Assembly: GCA_029547025.1 (NCBI GenBank) | Contig: JAKPQA010000119.1 | Span: forward strand, 1 to 36,399 | DNA: 36,399 nt | Source of the DNA: Armatimonadota bacterium | Lineage (GTDB): Bacteria > Armatimonadota > Zipacnadia > UBA1398 > JAKPQA01 | Direction of reading: 5' to 3' | Shown here: piece by piece, positions 15,347-22,972 of the stretch | How positions within the stretch are numbered: position 1 is the stretch's first letter | Layout: every line of letters starts with the position of its first letter | The notes under the pieces: model-generated | Seen by the model: the letters and a program-made list of their open reading frames with translations, nothing else | What the model was told of the DNA's origin: nothing | Databases searched by the model: none | Position numbers and translations under genes: made by a program

Positions 15347-16489
15347 ATGGAGTCGGACCGTAGGAAACTCCTGCTATCGGTCGGGGGATTCGGCGTCCTG
15401 ATGGCCATGACCGTCGGCATGGCCCTGTGGTCGTACTACGCTCGTCCCCCTGGGTCGAAGGCGCGGAAGAAGGGCGCCCGCGATGTCGAGGTGCGAGTCG
15501 AGTCCGCCTCCTTCCAGGTATGGGCTCACGACGAGAGGGACGAGCGTCTCATCGCCGAAGTGAAGGCCAAGGTCGTGCAAATGTCCAAGGACCGAAGCCT
15601 CATCCAGGCCAAAGAGATAGACCCGGTTGTCCTCTACCGCGACGGCAAGGTGTTCATGGAAGGCCGAGCTGCGGCTGCCCAGTACGATCAGGGCACAAGC
15701 AGCAAGGAACTTACCCTCTTTGGTGGAGTGGTGCTTAAGGAGAAGCAGGGCGGCTTCACGATGCGGGCCGAGGAGCTCCACCACATTGGCCGCGACAATC
15801 GTGTGTTCTCCGACCAGCCGGTGACGTTCGAGTTCCCTGACGCAACCATGCGCACGCCGATGATCGCCCTCTATGTCGAGGACAACCGGCTGGAGTGTAT
15901 CCGCCAGGTGGTGCTGACCACCCGGCGAGGTGCGACATTGTCGGCCCGATCGGCTCAGCTTGACGTGGCCTCATACGTCCTCAAGATGGCCGGCAATGTC
16001 GTCGCGAACGTCACGGTGGGCGAGGCCCAGGAGCTGGCTGGCAAACGCTCGAAGGCGCCCGCCGCATCGGCCAAGACTCCGAGCAAGACCTCGAACCCGG
16101 ATAGCGCCCTCGACAAGATGACGCGATTCCGCCTGAAGACCCACCACTTCGAGTATAGTCTCAAGGATGGCACCGGCTCCTGCCCAAGCCCGATCATCAT
16201 TCGCACGGCAGACGGCTCGGCTCGGGCCGATCAGGCGCAGATCACCCAGGATCTCGTGGTACTCCAGGGGAACGTCCGCGCCCTCATGACCATGGGCGAT
16301 GAGCCCGGGCGGACGGACATCGCCACAGATGTCATCCAATACCGGCCGGGCGTAGATGAGTTCCTGGCCCCGGGGCAGGTCACTGTCACCACAGCGGCGT
16401 CGGTCTTCCAGTGCGGCTCCGCCAAGGCGAGGCCCTCGGAGGGCCGCATCTGGATGACCGGTGGGGTCAGAGGCGCCATCGATCGGTGA
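15347..16489 (+). CDS. lptC: LptC-like lipopolysaccharide export protein, extended
   Basis: LptC is a membrane-anchored periplasmic protein that passes lipopolysaccharide from the LptBFG transporter to LptA. This 380-residue protein has an N-terminal anchor (about residues 8-31), then an LptC/OstA-like beta-jellyroll: VRVESASFQVWAHDERD, then LIQAKEIDPVVLY, FTMRAEELHHIGRDNRVF and the strand pattern TLSARSAQLDVASYVLKMAG. A second copy of similar strands follows an Ala/Lys-rich linker near residues 225-260 (ARADQAQITQDLVVLQGNV). LptC in Escherichia coli is about 190 residues, so this one is about twice as long and probably carries two jellyroll units. The start ATG 15347 has only a moderate ribosome binding site. 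It is followed 38 bases later by the LptA-like gene. Confidence 0.8.
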   Translation: MESDRRKLLLSVGGFGVLMAMTVGMALWSYYARPPGSKARKKGARDVEVRVESASFQVWAHDERDERLIAEVKAKVVQMSKDRSLIQAKEIDPVVLYRDGKVFMEGRAAAAQYDQGTSSKELTLFGGVVLKEKQGGFTMRAEELHHIGRDNRVFSDQPVTFEFPDATMRTPMIALYVEDNRLECIRQVVLTTRRGATLSARSAQLDVASYVLKMAGNVVANVTVGEAQELAGKRSKAPAASAKTPSKTSNPDSALDKMTRFRLKTHHFEYSLKDGTGSCPSPIIIRTADGSARADQAQITQDLVVLQGNVRALMTMGDEPGRTDIATDVIQYRPGVDEFLAPGQVTVTTAASVFQCGSAKARPSEGRIWMTGGVRGAIDR

Positions 16490-16527
16490 CGAACCTTGCC
16501 ACTGGACCGAATGGAGGGATGACCGCC

Positions 16528-17463
16528 ATGGGACGCACCCGCTTGAGCCTCCGGCGTTGGGGCCTGGCACTCGTCGTCGCCGCAGCCTGGGTGGGGGTGT
16601 GCCTGGCTCAGGCCCCCCCGCCGGCGCCGGTGCCCGCGACACCGGCCGCCCCACCCGCTCCTGGGAATGGTGAGGAGCCCAAGAAGGTCTACGTCGAGGC
16701 CGAACAGATCATCGCCACGTCCGAAGGCAAGGGTGTCTGGATCATTGACGGCAATGTGGTGATGACTCAGGGCGACACCAAGATGTACTGCAGCCACGCC
16801 GTCTGGGACCGGAACCAGCACACGGCGCAGCTCACGAACAACGTGCGTATTGTCCCCAAAGGCCACGAGATCACGGCCGACAAGTGTGATGTCGATCTCG
16901 ACGAGGAGATCGCCGTGCTGACGAGCACTCCGCCTCGCCGCGTTCACATCATCTCGAAGCGCCAGTACGAGGGCGACCAACCCTTCGAGGAGCTCGACGA
17001 GTCCACGCGCAAGTACGAGTACGGTCGTTGGGATACCGAGTGTGACAAGGCGCAGTACGACTATGGCGACGACAACGGGTTCGCCGAGGGTAATGTCGTC
17101 AGCCGCTCGGAGGACGGGCAATACACTTTCTACGCGTCATTGGTGCGATATGAGAAGAAAGACGGCAACGAGATCATCACGATCCCGGACAACCCCCGTG
17201 TCGAGACGGCTGACGACGAGTCCTACACTTGCAAGTCGGCGGTCATCACGACGGACAAGGACGACAAGCGCCGGGTGGTGCTGACGCAGCCGACGGCTCA
17301 CATTCTGGTCAACAAGAACAAGAAGGGCAGCGGCACACCCGAGCAGGCCGAGAGCGGCGCCGCGGCCACGCCGCCCTCGAAGTCGCCGCCGCCCGGCGGC
17401 GGCCAGCCAGCGCCCCCGCCTCCCACCGATCGCGGCGGGGCGAGCGAGGGCGGGCAGGGGTAG
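16528..17463 (+). CDS. lptA: LptA/OstA-like periplasmic lipopolysaccharide bridge protein
   Basis: The 311-residue product has a signal peptide ending near CLAQAPPP, a Pro/Ala linker, then an OstA-fold jellyroll (KVYVEAEQIIATSEGKGVWI, then GNVVMTQGDTKMYCSHAVWD, then NNVRIVPKGHEITADKCDVD). Such proteins line up head to tail to carry lipopolysaccharide across the periplasm. A second repeat-like half, about residues 165-260, has AQYDYGDDNGFAEGNVVSR and SYTCKSAVITTDKDDKRRVV. The C terminus is Pro/Gly-rich and probably disordered. The ATG at 16528 is preferred to the in-frame ATG 16519 because GGAGGG (16513-16518) touches the latter. No LptB ATPase gene is in the window. Confidence 0.82.
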   Translation: MGRTRLSLRRWGLALVVAAAWVGVCLAQAPPPAPVPATPAAPPAPGNGEEPKKVYVEAEQIIATSEGKGVWIIDGNVVMTQGDTKMYCSHAVWDRNQHTAQLTNNVRIVPKGHEITADKCDVDLDEEIAVLTSTPPRRVHIISKRQYEGDQPFEELDESTRKYEYGRWDTECDKAQYDYGDDNGFAEGNVVSRSEDGQYTFYASLVRYEKKDGNEIITIPDNPRVETADDESYTCKSAVITTDKDDKRRVVLTQPTAHILVNKNKKGSGTPEQAESGAAATPPSKSPPPGGGQPAPPPPTDRGGASEGGQG

Positions 17464-17596
17464 GCTCGAGCCGTAGCAGGCGGCCTCTTGGTGTTGAGCC
17501 TGTCGCTGTGCCCGACGGGCAGTCGTCCCTGAGTGTCGACCGGCTCGCCGGAGTCTGAACCGCTGCCATGGTGGGCGGTGGCCCGGGCGCCCCACA

Positions 17597-17610
17597 TTGG
17601 CCGCGGCCAA
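17597..17610. promoter_or_regulatory. Perfect 14-base palindrome upstream of ECF sigma factor 2
   Basis: TTGGCCGCGGCCAA is self-complementary over all 14 bases. About 20 bases later comes the only AT-richer patch of the 262-base gap (AATGAAAGCGCTAATGATAT, from 17620), then the sigma gene at 17726. It could be an operator for a dimeric regulator, or a hairpin ending the lptA transcript. Function is not shown. Confidence 0.3.
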
Positions 17611-17725
17611 CCCGCGGCGAATGAAAGCGCTAATGATATCGATGCCCCCTGCAAGCCTTCCGCGCTCCCGAGCGTTCTAGACCTGTGGATGGAACCGCCG
17701 ATTGGCGGCGGGAGGCGACGAGTTC

Positions 17726-18289
17726 ATGGGACGTGCCCAGGTGGCCATGGTGCAGACGCCACAGTCACTGGTCTCGCGTTTCGCTGAGGGCGACACCGCC
17801 GCGTTCGACGAGGTCGTGCGGCTGTATGGTCGCGACGTGTACCGTGTGGCGCGCCGGATGACTGATTGCGCCGATGATGCCGACGACGTGGTGCAGGAGA
17901 CCTTCATCCGGGCATTCCAGCGGTTGGGTGAGGTGGACGGCGACGCCAGTGTGAAACGCTGGCTCCTGACGATCACCATCAACCTGTGTATTGACCGCCG
18001 CCGCCGCCGCCGGCTTCCGGTCAGTGAGCTCTCTTTCGACCCTCCGGCAGAACGCTCTGCGGCGGACCATGAACTCCTCAACCGAGAGCTCGGCCAACAC
18101 CTGCATGCGGCCCTCTCGAAGCTCTCAGGCCAGCAGCGGGCGTGCTTCGTCCTGCACGAGATCGAGGGGTTGAAGGTTGCGGAGATCGCCCAGATCGTCG
18201 GGTGCTCCGACGGGGCGGTGAAGTGCTATCTCCATCGTGCCCGGGACCGGTTGCAGAAGCAGTTGGCCCCATACCTACTGGCGCCATGA
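17726..18289 (+). CDS. ECF-type RNA polymerase sigma factor 2
   Basis: The 187-residue product has region 2 at about residues 15-95 (VSRFAEGDTAAFDEVVRLYG, DDVVQETFIRAFQRL, VKRWLLTITINLCIDR) and region 4 at about 125-180 (LSGQQRACFVLHEIEGLKV, GCSDGAVKCYLHRARDRL). A run of six Arg codons from a CCG/CGC repeat marks the junction after region 2. It is distinct in sequence from sigma factor 1 upstream. The start ATG 17726 follows GGGAGG (17710-17715) at 10 bases; ATG 17747 is also possible. The cognate anti-sigma gene starts 55 bases after the sigma stop, with a tiny open frame between them. It probably controls its own operon and the large secreted PDZ protein. Confidence 0.92.
   Translation: MGRAQVAMVQTPQSLVSRFAEGDTAAFDEVVRLYGRDVYRVARRMTDCADDADDVVQETFIRAFQRLGEVDGDASVKRWLLTITINLCIDRRRRRRLPVSELSFDPPAERSAADHELLNRELGQHLHAALSKLSGQQRACFVLHEIEGLKVAEIAQIVGCSDGAVKCYLHRARDRLQKQLAPYLLAP
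17995..18012 (+). repeat. (CCG)6 trinucleotide run in ECF sigma factor 2
   Basis: Six CCG triplets in the plus strand, read in the CGC phase, encode the six-arginine run just after region 2. It may be prone to slippage in triplets, which would change the number of Arg residues without shifting the frame. Confidence 0.8.
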
Positions 18290-18348
18290 GGTGTCGGAAG
18301 CGCCACGCTGACGACGCGGTGGCGACGCGAGGGGTGATACGGCGATGA
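18286..18348 (+). CDS. Possible 20-codon bridging reading frame between sigma and anti-sigma genes
   Basis: ATG 18286 overlaps the sigma factor 2 stop (ATGA, 18286-18289). The frame encodes MRCRKRHADDAVATRGVIRR and stops at TGA 18346-18348, which overlaps the anti-sigma start (ATGA, 18345-18348). A ribosome could thus pass from sigma through this mini-frame to the anti-sigma gene. The mini-frame opens with ATGAGGTGTCGG, much like the anti-sigma opening ATGAGGTGCCGT, so a small local duplication of the start region is possible. Chance cannot be excluded. The product is basic and has no recognisable domain. Confidence 0.3.
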   Translation: MRCRKRHADDAVATRGVIRR

Positions 18349-19199
18349 GGTGCCGTCAAGCAAGGATGCTCATCCACGAGACGTTGGACGAGCGAACGGG
18401 AGCGTGGCCTCCCGGTCTCGAGTCCCACCTGAGGGAATGCCCCTCCTGTCAGCGGCTCGCGTCGCGCCTGGTGGCGCTGTCGGCGCTCGCGCGGCAAGCT
18501 TCGGCGGAAGACCCGAGCGACGCCCATCTGCGCGACATCGCTCGCCGGGCAGCGGCTGGGGCCCGATGGGCACCCCAGGCGCTGCAGCCGCGGCCTCTGC
18601 GGGTCTCGTTGGCCGGGGCCCTGTCATGGTCGCTTCTGCTGATCGCCTGCGGGGCCCTTGCCGGGCGGCTGCTGGTCCCTCCCTCGACCCACGGCACGGT
18701 GTTGGCTCCGGTCGGTGCGTCTGGGCCGGTCGCGTTTGCCCCGACCGCCCGGCCGGTGACCGATCCGCCAGTCGACTTCGATCTCGGGATGCCCGGCGTA
18801 CCCGCGGCCTCCGGAGTCGCGGCCATGGCAGTCGCCAAGCCCAGCCCGGTGGCGACCCCGGTGGGTACGGAACGCCCCGATAGCGGCCTCGCTTTCGTGG
18901 TCCGTTCGGGCGCGCGCTCGGCCGTGACGCCCCGGCGCGCGGGTTCGCCCGCGGTTCGGAAGCCGGCGCCGCTGCCGATGCCGCGTCCCAAGCTGACGGT
19001 TCGCATCACCCAGCCGGATGGGGTCACCGGGAGCCGCACGATCATCATCCAGAGCGATGAGGGCGAGATACTTGGTCCATATTCGCCTGGCGTAGTGCCC
19101 GTCCCTGATGTAATGCCGCGCGAGGGGCCCACTCCCACACCGAAGCCTGAGGGCCGTCCCGAGTACCTCACGGCCCTGTACACTCTCGGAGGTGCGTGA
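18345..19199 (+). CDS. Zinc-finger anti-sigma factor 2, membrane-anchored
   Basis: The 284-residue product has an N-terminal anti-sigma zinc finger with C3 and HxxxCxxC (H28, C32, C35; SHLRECPSC). The membrane span is at about 87-107 (LSWSLLLIACGALAG), followed by a long periplasmic Pro/Ala/Val-rich region. A short strand-like motif KLTVRITQPDGVTGSRTIII (about residues 220-240) is the only ordered-looking part outside the membrane. It should hold sigma factor 2 at the membrane and release it on an envelope signal. ATG 18345 follows GAGGGGTG (18329-18336). The ribosome binding site of the next gene lies within its last codons, so the two are likely co-expressed. Confidence 0.82.
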   Translation: MRCRQARMLIHETLDERTGAWPPGLESHLRECPSCQRLASRLVALSALARQASAEDPSDAHLRDIARRAAAGARWAPQALQPRPLRVSLAGALSWSLLLIACGALAGRLLVPPSTHGTVLAPVGASGPVAFAPTARPVTDPPVDFDLGMPGVPAASGVAAMAVAKPSPVATPVGTERPDSGLAFVVRSGARSAVTPRRAGSPAVRKPAPLPMPRPKLTVRITQPDGVTGSRTIIIQSDEGEILGPYSPGVVPVPDVMPREGPTPTPKPEGRPEYLTALYTLGGA

Positions 19200-19203
19200 G
19201 AGC

Positions 19204-21561
19204 ATGGACCGACTCAGGTGGGCGCGCTCGATGGGCGCGGCGGCGGTGGCCCTGCTGCTGGTGGGTACGGTGACACCCACCCACGCGCAGGGGGCGGTTG
19301 CCGAGCCGTCACAAGCGGTGAAGCCATCATATCGCGTTGCGGGACGTACCGAAGTCACGGTCCGCGTGTATGACCTGTCGGGTGTCGATGCGGCGTCGAG
19401 GGCCCAGTGGCGGCGAACGGCCACCCCGAATGCACAAGCCGTCGCCATCGAGGCCGCCGATCCCGACGGGTCCATCGAACGCGCGCTCTTGGGACTTCAG
19501 GGCGTCCGGCTCGTGGGCCAGGGCCAGGTGGTCTGCGCCGGCAACCGAAAGACCGCCATCGAGGTGCCCGACCTCCGCTATGGCCGCGGCGCGGCCTTCG
19601 TGAAGCGCGATGGCGCCGGGCAGCTTGTTGTCGCACACCAGGACATTGACCCCGGCGTCGTGCTCGAGGTGTGGCACGGTCCCGCTTCGAGCGGCGAGAG
19701 CCCGCAGGCCGATTCCCTGATCCTTCAACTCCGGGCCCGCGTGCCCGCCGGCCGGTCGCTTCCAGGGGATCCGGCCGTACCTCCTCAGCTGGGCCCACCC
19801 CAGGTGTTTGAGGCGGAGACACGGGCACAACTCTCCCTGGGCGCCATCCCACAGCGGATGGTGTACTGTGCCGAGCTGCTTCCTGACGGCAACGGCCGGT
19901 CGTTCGTGACTGTCGTGGAGGCCCGCCCCTCGGCGGGCACCCTTGGCGCACCGGGGGCAGTGGTGGTGTCGGTGCCCAGTCCCGAGCCTCCGGACCTGGC
20001 GCGAGCCATCGTGGACGAACTCGCCGCACTCTCGGCGTACGACGCTGCCAAGTACCTTCCGGAAGCCTCGGCACAGCGTTTCGTCGATCTGGCGACCCGC
20101 AGGGGCCCCCTGCCCCACACTGCGGCCGCCGAGCTGAGTCGGCTGGCCGATGCGGTTCGCGACCGACTCAGGCGGACTGAGCAGCTTCAGGTGGCCCAGC
20201 TCCTCGCGCGCACCGAGGACAACCAACGACAGATCGCGGAACTCGAGGCACAGACGGCGGCGAATCGGGCGCGTTTTGAGGACGACGTGCGTGCGGCTCG
20301 CGACCGGCTGGCCGCCCTTCAGGCCCGGCTTAGTGAACAGACGACGGGGACCGCCACGGCGGGCGCTGCTCCGGGGCTGGGCTCTCCCTCGGGGACGAAT
20401 GCCGCACTCGCGGCGGAGGGGGCCGGCGGGACGGTGGCCCAGGCGAACACCGCGCGTTTCACCCGGATCTACACCGTCCATGCGGGTGATCAGCCGGAGA
20501 AGAAGGTGCGGGTCGATGTCGAGCTGGGGCCGAACGGTCAACAGGCACCGCCCCGGGTGAGCGTCTGGGACCCCGCCGCCAACGACTGGGTCGAGGTGGA
20601 CCCCAACAACCCCGGTGAGTTTGCCGACTTCGTGGAGAAGGCTCTTCAGGATGCCCAGGGCGCGCAGGTGTTCTTGGCACCGGGAGGCGGCGCGCTCAAC
20701 ATGCAGGTGGGCGGTCCCGCCCAGGGGGGCATCGATGTCCTCCGCGCGCCACAGGTCGTCGCGGGAAATCAGGGCCCGGCATTCGAGCTCGGTCGCATTA
20801 CGGCGCTAGTCGAGCAGGCACAGAAGCTTGCCAAGAGGGTCCAGGACGGTCTGGCCGCCGCGGCGCCTGATGTGAAGACCGCCGCCGAGGGTGCTGCAGA
20901 AGTCTCTCAGATACTCGAGCAGATCAACCAGGCCGTGGCCAAGCTGACCAATCAGACCGCCGGGTGGGGCCCCGGTGGCCTCATCCTGCCTCCCGGGCTG
21001 GGTCCACGGTTCGGCCAGGCTTGGGCGGCAGGGATACCTCGGGTCATCGTCGAGGGCAAGCCCAGGCAGTTCACGGGTATCGGCGCCATTGTGACGAGCG
21101 TGGAGCCTGCGGACGGCGGCAAGCCGCAGATGGTGATCCGGCAAGTCATGCCGAACAGCCCAGCTGAGGAGGCGGGGCTCACCGAGGGCGATGTGATCGT
21201 GGCGGTTGATGGCCAGGAAGTGCCCGCGGAGTTGGCAGAGGGCGTCAAGCGTATCGTCGGGCCCGAGGGTTCGGTGGTGAAGCTCACAGTCCGTCGCGAG
21301 GGCCACGAGGGACTCCTGGAGTTCGAGGTGACGCGCCAGAAGGTGACATTCGATCCGGCCACACTCAAGCAGTTCGACGTTCCCGAGCCCGGCGAGCCAG
21401 CCGGGCCGGCGCCCGGTGCCCCAGGTGCGCCTCCCGCAGCCCCTGAGCCACCTCCGGCACCTCCCGCGCCTGCGGCTCCCGGACGGCCCGAGGCCAAAGC
21501 AGACTGGTCGGTTGGCCTCCCGAAGTCGCCGGACCGATGCCCTACCCCCATGCTGGTCTAG
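19204..21561 (+). CDS. Large secreted coiled-coil and PDZ domain protein
   Basis: The 785-residue product starts at ATG 19204, 9 bases after GGAGGTG (19188-19194); the earlier GTG 19192 overlaps that site. A signal peptide ends near PTHAQGA. Residues about 30-300 form an unrecognised, strand-rich region. A coiled coil follows at about 320-380 (EQLQVAQLLARTEDNQRQIA). A PDZ domain is at about 622-720 (GIGAIVTSV, PNSPAEEAGLTEGDVIVAVD, VVKLTVRREG). The C-terminal tail is Pro/Ala-rich. PDZ domains bind exposed C-terminal peptides; here there is no Ser-protease triad, so it is more likely a binding or scaffold protein than a DegP-type enzyme. Its place directly after the anti-sigma gene suggests it is a sensor or target of that regulon. 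Confidence 0.75.
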   Translation: MDRLRWARSMGAAAVALLLVGTVTPTHAQGAVAEPSQAVKPSYRVAGRTEVTVRVYDLSGVDAASRAQWRRTATPNAQAVAIEAADPDGSIERALLGLQGVRLVGQGQVVCAGNRKTAIEVPDLRYGRGAAFVKRDGAGQLVVAHQDIDPGVVLEVWHGPASSGESPQADSLILQLRARVPAGRSLPGDPAVPPQLGPPQVFEAETRAQLSLGAIPQRMVYCAELLPDGNGRSFVTVVEARPSAGTLGAPGAVVVSVPSPEPPDLARAIVDELAALSAYDAAKYLPEASAQRFVDLATRRGPLPHTAAAELSRLADAVRDRLRRTEQLQVAQLLARTEDNQRQIAELEAQTAANRARFEDDVRAARDRLAALQARLSEQTTGTATAGAAPGLGSPSGTNAALAAEGAGGTVAQANTARFTRIYTVHAGDQPEKKVRVDVELGPNGQQAPPRVSVWDPAANDWVEVDPNNPGEFADFVEKALQDAQGAQVFLAPGGGALNMQVGGPAQGGIDVLRAPQVVAGNQGPAFELGRITALVEQAQKLAKRVQDGLAAAAPDVKTAAEGAAEVSQILEQINQAVAKLTNQTAGWGPGGLILPPGLGPRFGQAWAAGIPRVIVEGKPRQFTGIGAIVTSVEPADGGKPQMVIRQVMPNSPAEEAGLTEGDVIVAVDGQEVPAELAEGVKRIVGPEGSVVKLTVRREGHEGLLEFEVTRQKVTFDPATLKQFDVPEPGEPAGPAPGAPGAPPAAPEPPPAPPAPAAPGRPEAKADWSVGLPKSPDRCPTPMLV

Positions 21562-21582
21562 GTCGCGTCGAGCCGGCTGACA

Positions 21583-21615
21583 CACGAGGGCAGGCCTATG
21601 CGGTCCGCCCTCGTG
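21583..21615. terminator. Bidirectional hairpin between PDZ gene and M42 peptidase gene
   Basis: CACGAGGGC (21583-21591) pairs perfectly with GCCCTCGTG (21607-21615), and two further G-C pairs can form after a bulged A. It is centred between the two convergent stop codons (21561 and 21639), so it can serve both transcripts. There is no clear T run, as often in GC-rich genomes. Confidence 0.6.
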
Positions 21616-21638
21616 CGCCTCTCGAGTCAGGCCGTGAT

Positions 21639-22712
21639 CTACTCGGGGACGAAGCTGACGCCGGGATCCAGCCGCGCAATGAACTCCGCCAACAGCCTGG
21701 CTGAGTTCTCCAGATCCTGCAGATCGAGGACCTCAGTCGGGGCGTGCATGTACCGCACCGGCACCCCAATCAGGCCCGAGGCGACGCCAGCCCGCGAGAT
21801 CTGAATGGCGTTGGCGTCGGTGCCCGTGGCGCCAGGGGAACCGGCAAGTTGGTAGGGGATCTTCTTGGCCTCGGCCGCCTCAATCAGCCGCCGCTCCACG
21901 ACCTTGTTGATATTGGCACCTCGCTCAATGACTGGGCCGTCACCGGTCCGGAGATAGCAGCGTTTGGGCTTGCTGTCGCCCGGGGAATCGGCGGCATGCG
22001 TCACATCCACCGCCACGCCCACATCGGGCTCGATGCCAAACGCGCTGGTGATCGCCCCGCGGAGTCCGATCTCTTCTTGAACCGTCGACACCGCAAACAC
22101 GGCAGCCTTGACCTTGCGCCGCAAAAGGAGGCGCAGTGTCTCCATCACCACCCAGGTGCCCATCTTGTCGTCGAAGCACCTCGATACGGCTTTGGTGCCG
22201 CGCAGCATGTCGAAGCCCCGGCCCACCGTGATGGGATCGCCCACACGGACCGCCTCAAGGGCATCATCCTTGTCCTTGGCGCCAATGTCGACCCAAAGGT
22301 CATCGAGTTTCACGCCCGCGTTGCGCTCCTCCGGCGTCATGGCGTGGATGGCCTTCCGGGCGACGACGCCCAGCACTGGGCCTGAGGCCGTGTGAACCGT
22401 CACCTGCTGCCCCACCAGGTTGGCGGCGTCCCAACCCCCGATCTGTGACACGGCGAGAAAGCCCTGGTCGTCGACATGGGTCACCATCAGGCCGATCTCG
22501 TCGCAGTGGCCGGCAAGCATGACTCGAGGGCGTCCCGTTTCGTTGAGCGCCGCGATCACATTGCCGTGAACGTCGGTGCGGACCGACTGGGCCACCGGCC
22601 GCATGTAGGAGCGCACCACGGCCTGGGCCGGTTCCTCGAAGCCAGATGGGCTGGGGGCCCAGAGGAGTTCCTTCAGGAACTCGAGAGACTCGTCACGCAT
22701 GAATGCCTCCAT
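21639..22712 (-). CDS. M42 family metallo-aminopeptidase (glutamyl aminopeptidase/TET type)
   Basis: The 357-residue product has the complete M42 metal set: H69 in AGHCDEIGL, D181/D182 in CFDDKMG, the catalytic pair E213-E214 in VQEEIGLRG, D236 in AVDVTHA and H323 in HAPTE. D71 and the TGTDANAIQ motif also match. M42 enzymes are cytosolic, often form 12-subunit tetrahedral shells and trim peptides from the N terminus; some members were first named endoglucanases. The start ATG at 22712 has GGAGGG 8 bases upstream on the minus strand; the ATG at 22700 is an alternative. It is monocistronic, converging on the PDZ gene and divergent from galU. Confidence 0.93.
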   Translation of the reverse strand: MEAFMRDESLEFLKELLWAPSPSGFEEPAQAVVRSYMRPVAQSVRTDVHGNVIAALNETGRPRVMLAGHCDEIGLMVTHVDDQGFLAVSQIGGWDAANLVGQQVTVHTASGPVLGVVARKAIHAMTPEERNAGVKLDDLWVDIGAKDKDDALEAVRVGDPITVGRGFDMLRGTKAVSRCFDDKMGTWVVMETLRLLLRRKVKAAVFAVSTVQEEIGLRGAITSAFGIEPDVGVAVDVTHAADSPGDSKPKRCYLRTGDGPVIERGANINKVVERRLIEAAEAKKIPYQLAGSPGATGTDANAIQISRAGVASGLIGVPVRYMHAPTEVLDLQDLENSARLLAEFIARLDPGVSFVPE

Positions 22713-22972
22713 ATACTCGTCCCTCCCGCGCCCGCGGAGAGGGGGGCTGGATCCGTGTGCCCACTCCGTAAGCATAACGGGCCGCCCGTTGTTCGAACAG
22801 ATCGACCCTCGGCTGCTCGGGTCAGCGTCGTCGCCACACCGCGAACCACCCGGGGGGTGTCCCGCGTTCTGATCCCGTGGAGGTGTAGGGGCGGTACAGG
22901 GTCGGTCCAGCCGAGCGGCACTCCCTGAAGCCGTGGCCCTAACGGACCGAGTGGCCTGGACCGTCCCCGTGA

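Noticed and set aside
19327-20541. 404-codon minus-strand frame opposite the PDZ gene
   Set aside because: Shadow frame; the plus-strand protein has a signal peptide, coiled coil and PDZ domain in the same span.
21639-22712. M42 protein as an endoglucanase
   Set aside because: Some M42 members are annotated as endoglucanases, but the full set of aminopeptidase metal ligands (H69, E213-E214, D236, H323) favours peptidase activity.
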